NCBI GenBank assembly: GCA_018873245.2
Contig: JAEMBT020000001.1
Span: 11,376,220-11,440,219, forward strand
Reading direction: 5' to 3'
Origin: Archegozetes longisetosus
Lineage: Eukaryota; Arthropoda; Arachnida; Sarcoptiformes; Trhypochthoniidae
DNA length: 64,000 nucleotides
Positions within the stretch are counted from its first letter, which is position 1, and every line of letters starts with the position of its first letter. The notes beneath the pieces are model-generated. The model did not search any database and was not told where the DNA came from. It saw nothing but the letters and a program-made list of their open reading frames with translations. This document shows, piece after piece, positions 47,281 to 58,804 of this stretch. The position numbers were made by a program, and so were the translations under genes.

Positions 47281-48061
47281 TAGAGGTCGAACTTGAAACC
47301 CTAAATCCGTCGAGAACCCGTTAAGAACCCAAACCCGTACGGACTTGGGTCGGGTTTAATTTTTTTCTCGAAAACTCGTACATAAACATAAATTATTTTG
47401 TTTTTAAAAAATTTAAATGCTAGTTATGTATTGAAATCAATTGCAGAAAGTATTAATGTCTAAAATACACAAACTCCTGATAAAAGTACTTCTACTGATG
47501 TTAAAGTTGACTCTTCAGTCTCGAAGACTTTACCAATATTGCAGAGAAAACAGTCTCAATCAATGTTGAAGTACAAAATTATTTGGATCTAATGCATAGT
47601 TTTATACTAAACTCTCCGATAGTGCAATTTTGGGTACAAAATAAACTCAAATATCTGCCTCTTTTCATAATTTTAAGGCGTTTGCTATAAATTCCTACCA
47701 CAAATTTATCTAGTGAGAGAACTTTAGCTATGCTTGTATTGCATTATCTGATAAATGATCATCTCTTGATCCAAGTAATGTGGATAAATTACTATTCACA
47801 AGATCAAACTTTGATTTCTATAAAAAAAATAACTGACAGAATACAATAATTTCATAGTAGTGAATCGTAGTGAGTAGTGTATAGTAATGAAACATGATTT
47901 AATAAAATATTGAATTATGAGCATTTGTCATTTTTACGGATTGTACGGGTTTTCACGGGTAGCCCGCTTACAAGCCCTCGCGGGTACGGGTTGGGCTGGG
48001 TTAGAGAAAAATTATCACGAGTTGGGTTGGGCTTGAAAATTTAGCTTATGTTCGAGCTCTG
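47281..48061 (+). mobile_element. hAT element remnant with transposase C-terminal relic
   Basis: Ends TAGAGGTCGAAC and, inverted, CAGAGCTCGAAC. The flanks CTGCGGAT (47273-47280) and CTGCGAAT (48062-48069) form an 8-bp duplication with one mismatch. Subterminal ACCCGTACGG/GGGTTGGG-rich sequence is present at both ends. In the middle (about 47570-47820) the plus strand carries decayed pieces of the C-terminal dimerisation domain, recognisable as a LSSERT-type block and a SLDPSNVDKLLFTRSNF-type block in different frames. Internally deleted and broken by several frame changes. Confidence 0.78.
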
Positions 48062-49118
48062 CTGCGAATTCAGAACACAGATACAATGACTTCTTATGCA
48101 CTTGAGAAAATTTTTTATCATAATCTCTCGAAAACCCCAGGAAATATCAAAATAAGATCAGACAGCGCCATGCTTTAACAATTCGAATCAGAAGAATGTT
48201 TATCGTTCAAATAAGTATACACATTTCAAATTTCACAGACCCGCAGATAAGTTCTACTAATTTTGGTATTAAGCGGATTCTATTAGTTATTTGTATTTAA
48301 TGCTTTTATTTTGAATTCTTACCATAATGGTTGTGATCAGATAAATATTATCTATAGCCTTCAATTCTATTTGAAATTAGCGATATAAAAAATGTTTTTG
48401 TGTTTGAAGCTATTTCTAGCAATCATTTCTCAGAATAATTTATCTTTAAGCTTCCAATGTTTATTAAAACTAATACTCATCACGAGTCGAGTCGAGTCCA
48501 CTTGAGCAATTTGATAAATCTAATCAAACTTTCAAGTCCAAATCTAGATTTCCCTTGAACTACCTTTGCCAAACCTTTTGCGTGTAAATCCTTTACTTCA
48601 TAGAATAAGTCTCAATTTTTCCAGTACTTTACAGATAAAAGATTGTTAAAACGTAATGATGTTTTTAAAATAAACTTTCACTCATATTTTTACTTGTTTT
48701 ACTTGATATATTTGTATTTAAATGAGTTAATGTGTTCCTGAAAACAGAAAGACGCTTATTGCATAAGGTCTTATACAATAAATAATAATGTCTTTTGTAA
48801 AAATATATTAATAGTACTTCTACATTCTTTAGTGTTCAATCGAAGATTTATCCAAATTTCGTATCTATTTTCCCCAACCCAGCAATTAGAATGATAGCTC
48901 CATATTGTTAGTGAAGATGTAACTATAATGTTTTCCACTAAGCTTTTGTTAGTCAAACTAAACAAAATATCGAATGAACGAATAAAGTCAAGTGATTGAA
49001 TAAAATCTTTATTAAAATTGAGATAAACTCTAACAATATGGGGTTAGAGGTTAAGTCTCGGACTTCAGTGGGTCTGCGACTCCGCACTTGAGTCACTATG
49101 ATTTTTTTAGTTTATGTA
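48062..49118. other. AT-rich gene-free stretch with faint repeat traces
   Basis: GAGTCGAGTCGAGTCC at 48484-48500 and a GC-richer patch at 49040-49095 look like worn transposon ends; no gene seen. Confidence 0.35.
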
Positions 49119-49122
49119 TTAA

Positions 49123-49622
49123 CCCTTCGTCACAACTGTGGGGTAAAATGTTCCCAAGTTTGACTTTAAAAATCTCGTAAAAATCAACAAAACATCGTTG
49201 CTTCTTTAGAATTTAGGTATTCCTCAGTCATATATCTGGCTTTGAATGACAAAAAAGCCGATTAATTTAGACTTATAACTTTATTTAAAAAAATTTTCGG
49301 GCAACATGTTTGGCTGAGGACAGAAATTTCCCCTAACATTGCAGTGCTTTGTGTTTACTATATGTGTTGCAGTGCTTTGTGTTTACTATATGTGTTGCAG
49401 TGCTGTAATTTCGCTACTAGCAATTTGAACCACTGATGACGCTGTAGCAGATAATAACTAAAAATTAACTAATTAGTAAATTTAAACTTCGAAAACAAGG
49501 GCTAACCTTGATTCTGAAAGCATTCAGACTGACGTAGAACAGATATAAAGGGTGGAAAACGTGGGGTAACGTTTTACCCACAGTTAATTTTACGTTTTCG
49601 GAAGTTAAGTTGTGACGAAGGG
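49123..49622. mobile_element. Short piggyBac-type element
   Basis: Left end CCCTTCGTCACAACTGTGGG after TTAA (49119-49122); right end (inverted) CCCTTCGTCACAACTTAAC, followed by CTAA, a one-base change from TTAA. Inside both ends GTGGGGTAAAA-type and GTTTTACCCAC-type sequences pair. Exactly 500 bases, non-coding. Confidence 0.75.
49340..49402. repeat. 28-bp tandem repeat, 2.25 copies
   Basis: Unit TGCAGTGCTTTGTGTTTACT plus ATATGTGT at 49340 and 49368, with a partial third copy from 49396; the first two copies are identical, so the expansion is recent. It lies inside the piggyBac-type element. Confidence 0.9.
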
Positions 49623-50106
49623 CTAATATAGAAATTAGGCCAGAAATCTGTAGTTTCATGGAAAAGAACTAAAGAACGATGCCAATAAGTCTATGGGATT
49701 TTGCCTATTGATGCAATCCAGAAATAATGACATATTTTAATAGAGATTACAAGCCTGATCAAAAGTGTCAATGGGCCCACCTCGGTACAACTTATAGTTT
49801 AGCCGCTAGGTGGCTTCAAAGTTATGAAACATATTTAAATATCGATTTACTCAGTGAATATTAGAGGTATCGGGAAATGGTTTGCATATTTGTAATCAGC
49901 GTTAAATTCTACATCGAAATCATGTATCATTTATATAAAAAGTTAAAATCGAAAATTTAATATAAAAATTCAAATATCTCGAAAAATATTCTATATAAAA
50001 AGATTTGGACTTCAGATTCGGATTTAGCGTTAAAAAATACATATAGACCATTTGAAAAGTCAATTTCTAAAAATATAATGTTCAGCTTGAATAATATATC
50101 ATTCAA

Positions 50107-51075
50107 ATGCCAAATATGTCTTCACAACGTGAAAGCGCATTGGTCCACAGGGAGTCGGCCCCCAGGGCTCCTGTGGTTACTCAACATGCTACTGGGATGA
50201 CGGTCAATGACCAGCATCAAATTGGGTCTTCCAGCGGTACCCAATTTGATGATCAGGCTCGAACCGCTGGAACGGACCCTGGCCACATTTCACAACCGGG
50301 ACACGAACGAATTGCTTCGGCAATCCTAAATGTCTTTCATCCTGCCATCCATACGGGGGATGGGCCTGAAAATTCAGCTTTAATGAAAACACGGCTCAAC
50401 CAACCAAACCCACTCGCGTCACTGGTCGCCGCTGAAAACCTAAATCGCAAGTCTGCTCAATGGTTGTCAATCGATGGGCCTCAGAAGAAAATCTTGAGTT
50501 CTCTCGATTGACTGAAGCAGATTTGCGATCAATCACATTGGGTAGTTACCAGCTGAGAAAAGCTCGGTCGTATTTTGCGGGGCATGTCACGACCACGGGA
50601 GAGTATGTGGTCCAAGTGTTTCGACATCAAGGACCAATACGACGCTCCCATGGTCTATCAGCTGGAGGCCCAATGTTGATTAGGGGGAAGATTTAGTCTC
50701 GACACAGGGCCTCCTCTCAATACTTTGTATATATTCTAATAGACAGAGAGGAGGTAGGTGTCGATTCTGTCTCTTCCTATACTTGCTCTTGTGTCCACGG
50801 CCTCAGAACTGTCGGATGTTGTGCGCACATCGCGACAGTTCTGTGGTTTCTCGGGTATGCCTGACATTTACCCGAGATACCAATTCCCGCAGAATTTTTA
50901 AATAATATCTGCGTGGAATTGGAGGAACAAGAGTAAGTATTAGCGGCGACCATTAGGGGGTGTTTGGTGGGGAGGAGGGCGTTGCCCCCACTTTTACATT
51001 AATATAAATATAAATAATTATATTTGTAATTATAAAATTGATAGGCAGGGTTTGTCATCATTCTTTATAAGTTTA
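50107..51075 (+). mobile_element. SWIM-zinc-finger mobile element, best copy of three
   Basis: A GC-rich island in AT-rich DNA. An open frame from the ATG at 50107 (134 codons) has a Ser/Gln-rich start and RLNQPNPLASLVAAENLN. A second frame (about 50480-50690) includes LTEADLRSITLGSYQLRKAR. Near 50815-50880 the codons around GCCAHIATVLWFLGYA match the end of a SWIM-type zinc finger (CxH), as in transposon-associated proteins found in cnidarians, molluscs and arthropods. The 3' tail (50953-51065) is shared with the copy at 18.7-18.9 kb. The element is broken (a few interruptions) and its superfamily is not settled; terminal repeats were not located. Confidence 0.65.
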
Positions 51076-51618
51076 ATATTTACCTATAATAAAAACCCCT
51101 GCGCTCAGTTTTCGCTTTATTTTTATCAGACATCCTAAAATTTAACTTTACTCATGTATATGATAACTGTTACACATATTATTTATAAAGAAATTTAGTT
51201 TGGCTATTTCAAATATTGAATCATCGGAAGAATAATTGCACTGTAACAAAAGACTTTCTTCAACTAAATGCTAATAATTTTTAAATATTTATATCTTAAT
51301 CAATTAGTTTATGTATCTATTATAACGACTTATTCTGTGAATGTAAATTCAATTCAAAGCATTAATTTTCTGCGCCTAAAAACGAAATAAGTATTGTTAT
51401 TTACTGATCAAATCGAATCATTTTGAATCAAATTACTGTCAAACTTTATAGTAAAATGAGAACTGATAAGATTCACAAAACGTTTCCAACCAATTAATGC
51501 CTTCAGTTTGGATAGTAATAAAACACATGAGAAAATCTTTAAACGTTATTAATGAAATTTAATATCAAATTTTATGAGTTGAGTGAAGATAGAACAAATT
51601 TTTTGAGTTATTAATAGC

Positions 51619-52884
51619 TCATCGATTTCTAATTCTTATACTTTTATGACATCTTAACTGAAATGTTGGATTGTCTATTCTAATATTGCTAACATTTACA
51701 TTAGTCTTATATATGAATTGATGAATATTTTTAAAAATGAATAAACAGACATTTGTTAACGTAATGATTGAGAAACCAAACCAAAGACTTATAATACTTG
51801 CCATGAAACACAGATACTCTTGAAGATTCATTTTAGCCGAATGTGTTATTATTGTATTTGGTAATGAAGGAGGAAATAACACAAAATAGTAATTTTTATC
51901 ATTTGATGGTATTTTAAACTTTTGTTCTTTCAAATGGAAATGTTCTTTGAAACAGTCGTTATTAAATCCACAAAACAGTTCGCACTTTTTAAATATTTTA
52001 ATACTATATTTCAAAAACTCAAAGTTCTGATTATCAAAAGTCAAATTACTTTTAATATCGTCGCTCAAATAATTTATGGGATATTTCTTAACATCCTGAA
52101 TAAAATTGATTTTTTTGCAATGTGATAAACAATCGTATCTCGATTGATATCCAAGTCGTCTGTAATCATAACATGATGTCTGATATGGTTTAGGCATTAG
52201 ACTTACTACAGTTTTCGTGTACGAAATCGCACTACTTTCTTGACCACTAGTTTTAGTGCTAATAAAACCAAAATCTTCAGCATCCTTTATAGATTGAGTT
52301 CTAGTATGTAAATGAAATGAAAATCTTTCACTTTTAACAACCAATGTTATCCCAAACATAGTCTCTCTATTACTAATTGTATTAATGTCATAATTAATTA
52401 GATATCTTTCATCTGATTCTCCATCCAATTGTGAAAATATTGTAAAACAATAAGCGTAGTAACTAATAGAATATCTGTAATTTGTTATTCTATCACATTC
52501 GACACCTTTAAATGTTGAAACATTTAAAGCTTTTGTTCCTAAAACAACACAATCATCGATTAATGATTCTTTGGGTGAATACAAGGCTTTGAACTGTTCA
52601 CTTATCGTCATCTGGTTCAGATAAAATTTTATGATTTTATTTCTATGTTCAATTTCCATATTAGCTGATCCATTCGGAAAAATGACTGATAGATATTCAT
52701 TCTTAATTAAATACTCTTTATCCATACAAATAGTAATAGCAGGCAATGAAAGTTTCATTTCATTTTCGTATCTGACATCAGTAGATGTTTCATATTTTAA
52801 ATAAATAATACTTATTTCATAAATTTGCAAAATACTTCCAATTAAACAAATTATTTTAAATAGACGACTAATCAATTTTTCCAT
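51619..52884 (-). CDS. DEG/ENaC (pickpocket-like) sodium channel subunit, single exon
   Basis: Open frame of 421 codons from the ATG at 52884; the frame stays open a few codons further up to a possible acceptor (GAACCAG, minus strand, near 52921), so an extra 5' exon is possible. TM1 is FKIICLIGSILQIYEISIIY, followed by KLSLPAITICM, the family's post-TM1 FPAVTIC-type motif. The extracellular loop has conserved cysteines late on (SCYDYRRLGYQSRYDCLSHC, then FKKCELFCGFNNDC). TM2 is preceded by MNLQEYLCFMASIISLWFGF, with the G/S-x-S selectivity filter in GFS. The short cytosolic tail is basic. At 421 residues it is at the short end for pickpocket proteins but complete. Expected role: amiloride-type Na+ channel in chemo- or mechanosensation at the plasma membrane. 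Confidence 0.85.
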   Translation of the reverse strand: MEKLISRLFKIICLIGSILQIYEISIIYLKYETSTDVRYENEMKLSLPAITICMDKEYLIKNEYLSVIFPNGSANMEIEHRNKIIKFYLNQMTISEQFKALYSPKESLIDDCVVLGTKALNVSTFKGVECDRITNYRYSISYYAYCFTIFSQLDGESDERYLINYDINTISNRETMFGITLVVKSERFSFHLHTRTQSIKDAEDFGFISTKTSGQESSAISYTKTVVSLMPKPYQTSCYDYRRLGYQSRYDCLSHCKKINFIQDVKKYPINYLSDDIKSNLTFDNQNFEFLKYSIKIFKKCELFCGFNNDCFKEHFHLKEQKFKIPSNDKNYYFVLFPPSLPNTIITHSAKMNLQEYLCFMASIISLWFGFSIITLTNVCLFIFKNIHQFIYKTNVNVSNIRIDNPTFQLRCHKSIRIRNR

Positions 52885-52921
52885 TTCTAAGCTCGAAAAT
52901 GATTGAAATAGATTCTTCACT

Positions 52922-54930
52922 GGTTCAAAAATTTCAAAAATTTCATGTTACTTTAAATTGAAATTGATAAGTACATTAATAATATAAGATTATTTTATTC
53001 ACTAAATTATTTTTTGTTTGATTACTATTTCTCAACTAATTTAAACGCTATTTCTTATTTTGGTTACACCTTTCATTATATTTTTATAGACCAATGTTAT
53101 TTTGGTAGCAATTGCCGCCCAAAATAGCCTTAAAGAGCTATTTGGCCTTTGAGTCTAAATGTGAATTGAACACGCTCAAATACTGTTAAATAATGAAAAA
53201 GTAATTTTTTGTAAAATTTGTGAATAATATGAACAAAAAAGTGAGAAAAAATTGAAATTTGGGAAAATTCTAAATTTTAAGTGAAATACAAGTCTCGAAT
53301 ATTTCAATTTTCTTTAGTAGTGTTAGAAATAACATCTAGTTACCTTGGAGCTAAGCTTAGTATTAGTTTTCAATTTTTGATATAGAGGGTTAGTGATGAT
53401 CTATCTAAATCTTTTTAATAAGTAAACAATTTAAATTCAAATATTTCTTTCAAATTCATTTTTTAAAATTTTGGAAGACATTATTTAAATATCTTTTCTA
53501 AACGGCTATAATTGATTTTGACTTTTATTTAGAAAATTACCATTTTAAAAATGAATATTGATATAAAACATATTTTGAAGTAATCACAAGATCTTTTCCT
53601 TTGCTGCCCAAATAATCACTTCAATTTCTATTTATTCAATATGCAGATGAATATATACAGTCTAACCTTGTTATTGACAACTTATGAGTACATAAAACTG
53701 AATAGCCTGTAACCGTGTATGCCATATATCAGATCAATGTTATTGTTAGTTTGTTTGAGAGGCTAAACCAGTGCTGCACTACACGCGTACAATACTAGCA
53801 AGGCGTGTTCAGCAATTGGTAGAGTTTTCATAACTAATATATTTCTGTCGCCTAGTATAACTACTCTAAATATTATATTTGAAAAACTAAACAGAATTTC
53901 AGATTAATGAAATCAGAATAATGAAATATTTCATGAGCTTCCGTACAAACTTTGAATGATTCAAATTATTATTCAAAACACATAAACTTTTGTAATTCAC
54001 ATAAAAATAGACACTTAACATTAGTGTTACGCATGTTGCATAAAAAGCCGTTATAATAATTATTAAACATTTTTAATTATAAAATCGTCATTTCCGCAAT
54101 CGTCATTACTAAATCTAACTGATTATTGTAGTCAAAAGATGATTGAATATGTTAACAAAACTTCATTAAGTTATTTCTTAACAGTAGAATTTTATTCAAT
54201 TTTTTGTAACAGATTTCTGTGCACCTGGCGTAATATATAAAATGTGTAAGAATGAGTAAACTTTTATGTAACGTTAGGCATAATAGTCCTTATAGCAATT
54301 GTAGTCTTCTAAAATAGTCTTTAAAGGAGAGTAAAATATTCTATCTGAAATCTCGTTTAGTCTATTTAGTCTATTATTTTAAGTTATTAAGTGGATAATT
54401 GAAGTTTCTATGACTAATTCAAAATGTAGACAATTTGTATTTTTGTATTTTAATTATTCTTGTTAAAATTCTATATTATTATTATTATTTTAATTTCAAT
54501 TATTTAATCAGCAATATTCTAAAAATTGATGGAATAAAACGGCTAATTAAAAAATTAGTAGAACACAACCTACCATACTATCCAAAAATTTGGTTGAAGT
54601 TTTAATACTAATTTTTTAATTTCTTTTGTAATTTTAACTTCAATTCCTCTATATTTTCCGGATTTAAAAACTTTGTATAACTTCGGATTAGAAAGATATC
54701 GAAAAATTGTATTTTAAAATTACAAAAGGAGTAAAAATTAGTACAAAACTTTAATCTAAGCTTTAGATAATATGTGACGTGGAGTTTAGTTTTCAGAACA
54801 TGAATAATACTTATTGAGATTTACATTTATGTCTGTAAATAAGCTATATTTAAAATTACATTTTTTTATCTTTTGTAATAGACGAATATTTCAATGCTTT
54901 TTCTTGTGTCGCATCTTTAATTTATCAATC
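52922..54930. other. AT-rich gene-free stretch with a small inverted repeat
   Basis: 54590-54640 and 54700-54755 are inverted copies over about 45 bases (AGTTTTAATACTAATTTTT against its near complement). A GC-richer patch at 53745-53820 is not identified. No gene seen. Confidence 0.4.
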
Positions 54931-54934
54931 CGTA

Positions 54935-55690
54935 TAATTATTATTATTATTATTGATTTCAAGAACATGTCTTAAAATATACAATAATTTAAAAATAATT
55001 ATTTAAAGATTTTACAAATTTTTTAAGATTACATTCATTTCGTATGTTTTGAGGCAAATCATTGAAGAGAGTTACTGAAATGTCAAATAAATGCTTATCA
55101 GATTTTGAAATCCTATTTATTTTCTTTTTGCACTTAATTCCATGCCTTGAAGTTTCATAAAATTCAATATTACTGAACCACTCATTTTTTATTTCGGGAA
55201 ACCTTTGTTTAATTTTGAAAAACAATTTTAAGATCTGTATTTTTCTTCTCTTTTCCAATGAATCAATTTTCAAAAATTTAAGTCTTTTCTCATAATTTAA
55301 TTCAAATTTTCCTAATTTAAAACAGATGAATTTAGAGATTTTACGTTGAATTTTCTCTAGTCTATCAATTTGTGTTGCGTTATATGTAAGACAGAGATTA
55401 CTGTACTCTAAAATCGGTAAAATATAAGTTTGATATAGCTTCAAAAGTATCTTTCCATTAACTCTTTTGCAGATATATTTCAAGATATAAAACTTTTTTA
55501 TAGCTTTTTCACAAACGATATCTATATGTTTATAAAAGTTCATTCTTGAATCATAAATGATAACAACGTGTTTGTGAAAATCTACATTTTTAATTACTAA
55601 ACCATTTAATTTATATGCAAACAATCCACATGTAATACATTGAACTGTAAATTTTCTGAAATAACATTAAAATTAAAATTAATTATCACT
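54935..55690 (-). mobile_element. 5'-truncated non-LTR retrotransposon (Jockey/CR1/I-like), 3' end
   Basis: The minus-strand frame 55624-54989 (about 211 codons) matches the region after the reverse-transcriptase fingers of LINE polymerases. It shows a DxxxNFxKHI block (YDSRMNFYKHIDIVCEKAIK), LLKLYQTYILPILEYSN, IDRLEKIQRKISKFI and LEKRRKIQILKLFFKI, ending shortly after LPQNIR. The RT catalytic YADD and the endonuclease are missing. After the stop the element ends in an AAT/ATT trinucleotide run (54937-54953), the usual tail of I- and Jockey-type elements, which sets the 3' boundary. Confidence 0.85.
54937..54953. repeat. (ATT)n microsatellite tail
   Basis: Five to six ATT units at the 3' end of the LINE fragment. 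Confidence 0.8.
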
Positions 55691-58600
55691 AACGTCAGAT
55701 GCAAAAAATATTAGGCAATCAGAGTGCAATTAGCTAAAAATATATTCAACAAGAGTTTTATATATTTGAATGAAAGATTTCCTAACTTGTAAGTCGAATT
55801 TTATTACCATAATCATTAACATTGCAAGATAAGATTCAAACTTTTTAATAATAATTTTGTATGAGCTTTTATTTCTACTGCGTTTAGTCACTATGTCTAC
55901 TATTATCATTTGAGTTGATATATATGTAAGTATTAATAATATGTAAACAATAAGAATTAAAAAACGTTTTAAGGGAAGAAATTAATTTATAGTGGTAATG
56001 CTGAACAAGATAAACACCAAACCATTAGTTTTATATTCTCCGAGATATGATTAACAGCGAAAAACTGGTTTATTCACGGACACCTTGACAAATTTCTTGA
56101 ATCTATTGAATGTTAGAATTTCAAATTCTCATCTTGTGAATGGTACGGAAGTCATATCAAATAAAAATAAAATTTCTCAGTTCCATTATTGTTTGAAAGT
56201 AAATCTCATACTATAGCTAAATCTTACATTCTATTTTACTCCAATCAATAGAAGATTCAAGTCATTTATTAGTATGACTACAGAAATATATAAAACTATA
56301 ACAATCCGTTCATTCGCTTTTGATTGGATTCATAACTTGATATATAATGTCTATCCTTATGAAGTTTATGTGACTAATACCGATCTCATGGATATATCTA
56401 TAAAGATATTAGAAACTGAATGATACTTCATTAGTTTTGATATATACCTAGACCGGGTAGATTTTTCAAACTAAAACTGGAATTTTTTCAAAAAAATACT
56501 GACTAGTTTTTTCCAACTATTTTATATAGAATAATTATTGATTACATTTTAAAATGTTTTAATTACATTTTTAATTAGATTTGACTGATTTTAAGAGTTT
56601 TTCATAATTTTTCACATAAGACTTCAATTCAATCCAGATTAATGTGGTTTTTAATACAAATTTAGGCTTTAATTAAATCAATGCTCATTAAACTTCTTTC
56701 GTCAGTCCGTATCCTCCGCAAATGGCTGAAAACTATTAACAAAATCATTACCTATAGATAAAGCCATGACTGTTTCCATAATTATCGATAAATTCTTGAA
56801 CTCATTATTCCTCATAATAAGTATTTTATTATTTGATTTAAGAAACAGTTGATAGAAATCAGAGATAATGAGACGAAGAGCAAACACAAATTATTAATGA
56901 ATTTGTCTGATAAATGAATGAAGAAATCCATCATAAATTCAACGATATTTTGAACTAAAAACTGATTCATTGATGTGTTAAATCGTATGCTTAACTTTTA
57001 TAATAAAATTTTATGAAATAGTCATAAAGTTTCAGTTGAATATTTTCCAAATCAAACTATAGTAAAAATATAATGAAATTCTACAACACTTTAAAGGAAA
57101 TTGTGACACATTTGCTGCTTTACTGCGATTGATTCAATGATTTACTGTTTGTTCACAAATGGTTTTCTCAAACTTGATAAATGGACACATCTGTGTCCAG
57201 TTCTTACCCCACACTGGATACTGTCGAGAGACTCGAAAAGCTAGACAATCCAGTCTTAAACTGGACGTCTGGTCAGCCTAGTACTAGCACATGTTCAAAA
57301 GCATAGCCGGACAAAACTACGTCTATAAAGCAGCTATTTACTAAATTTGGTAATTTTAGTATTAGTACTAGGTTTTATATAAAGCATTAGGTGAATATTC
57401 ATACTTTCGTAGTAGAACTTTATGGAGAACAAAATACTTTCATAATCAAAATTAACTTAAATGTTTAAGTCAACATTAAATCAAGTGGACTGTGCTCTTA
57501 TTGTTTAAACATGTGTGTGCTATTGACTCACTTTTGATGTAATTCTCCGTTTTCAGAAAATTATAAAATATGTATAAGAGAAGACAAACATATTTTGGAT
57601 CAGCAAAGGAGAATGCACAAATCTGCTCCTCTGTATATCTGCGATCTCTATATATCTTTATAAAGATCTCATCAAGTACTAATAGAATATATATGTCTTT
57701 TACCGTGAAGATTCCTAGTTTCATGGATATAGGATGCTATATGTGACAAACTGGTATTGCGAGTTGTAACTAAATCACAGAACACAGGGATAGGAAATAT
57801 TAAAAATGGTGGCCCTATTCCCAGATCTTGGAAACTTGAACTCATTTTTATTTTTGGGTATGAAGCAAAATATTCTTGAGCTCGGGCCTAGAAATGCATG
57901 CGTGGCATCATGAGGATCAGAAGCTGACCTGGAGTTTATATTTTTAATATGGCGGGCCTGGTTTCCGTCCTTAAGAACTTAGGTCCGATTTGTAAAATTC
58001 GGGGACCTCATTCTGACCTTTTGCATCGATTGGGCGGTAGTGATATACATCATTTAGTTCATCTCAATGAGTACTTCTCAAAAGTATATACAAACATTTA
58101 AAAAGATTTCTGGTTTTCGCAAAAAGCCATTGTATTTCTCACATTATTGCTTATAACTCGCAAACAGTCTTCATGGAAGTAACACATATTTGAATAGTAC
58201 TTCGAAAGATCTTTCAAACGATAAATAAAAATCGAAGGTCTAAGTGAGGGTACAAACCCCATAATAAGGTTGTATTCTCCTTTAAATGAGTTCCAAATCA
58301 GTATATAACTGATACTGATTCTGACCCCGTATAGAAAATATATAGGGATTCAGCTAAAAAATCTTCAAATCTGTGGAAAAAATTCTTTGGAAATTATACA
58401 TTAGAATACTTTTACAACTTTGCTTAAATGTTCGATCTTAATCTTTAAAACGTTTAGCAATTTTAGATTCGTTAATACTTGTTGGTTAGGGGCGGTTTTG
58501 GGTGTGCTGTTTTACTAAACTATTTTCGTGTGCGCTGTTATGCTCACAATGTTTTGCAGGCGCATTTTATCCTAGAACCGTTAAAAAGGTGACAGAAATC

Positions 58601-58804
58601 AAAATCATTTGCTTCAATATTTAATTATTTAGGAAATCCATCAATAGTCTTTGGATTATTAAATAAGAGAAAGAATTTGAGTACAATAAGAATTACTCTT
58701 TGAATTAAGAAATAAAATAAAAGAGATTACAATGTACGATAATCAGAAAATTTTCTATTGAAAATTATTTTTCTTTGGAACAATATATATTAAACCTTAT
58801 ACAA
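55691..58804. other. AT-rich gene-free stretch with transposon traces
   Basis: 57181-57280 ends in GGACGTCTGGTCAGCCTA, which inverted (TAGGCTGACCAGACGTCC) looks like a hAT terminus with nearby TCCAG repeats, but no partner end was found. 57800-57850 and 57945-57995 form a weak direct repeat (GGTGGCCCTATTCCC and GGCGGGCCTGGTTTCC regions). No gene seen. Confidence 0.35.

Noticed and set aside
50805-50880. Free-standing structured RNA or retron-like hairpin
   Set aside because: The paired bases are codons of a SWIM zinc-finger motif, so the conservation is at least partly protein-driven; kept only as a covariation question.
56449-57280. A full hAT element between CTAGACCGGGTAG and the GGTCAGCCTA end
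   Set aside because: The two ends do not form a convincing inverted repeat and the flanking 8-mers do not match.
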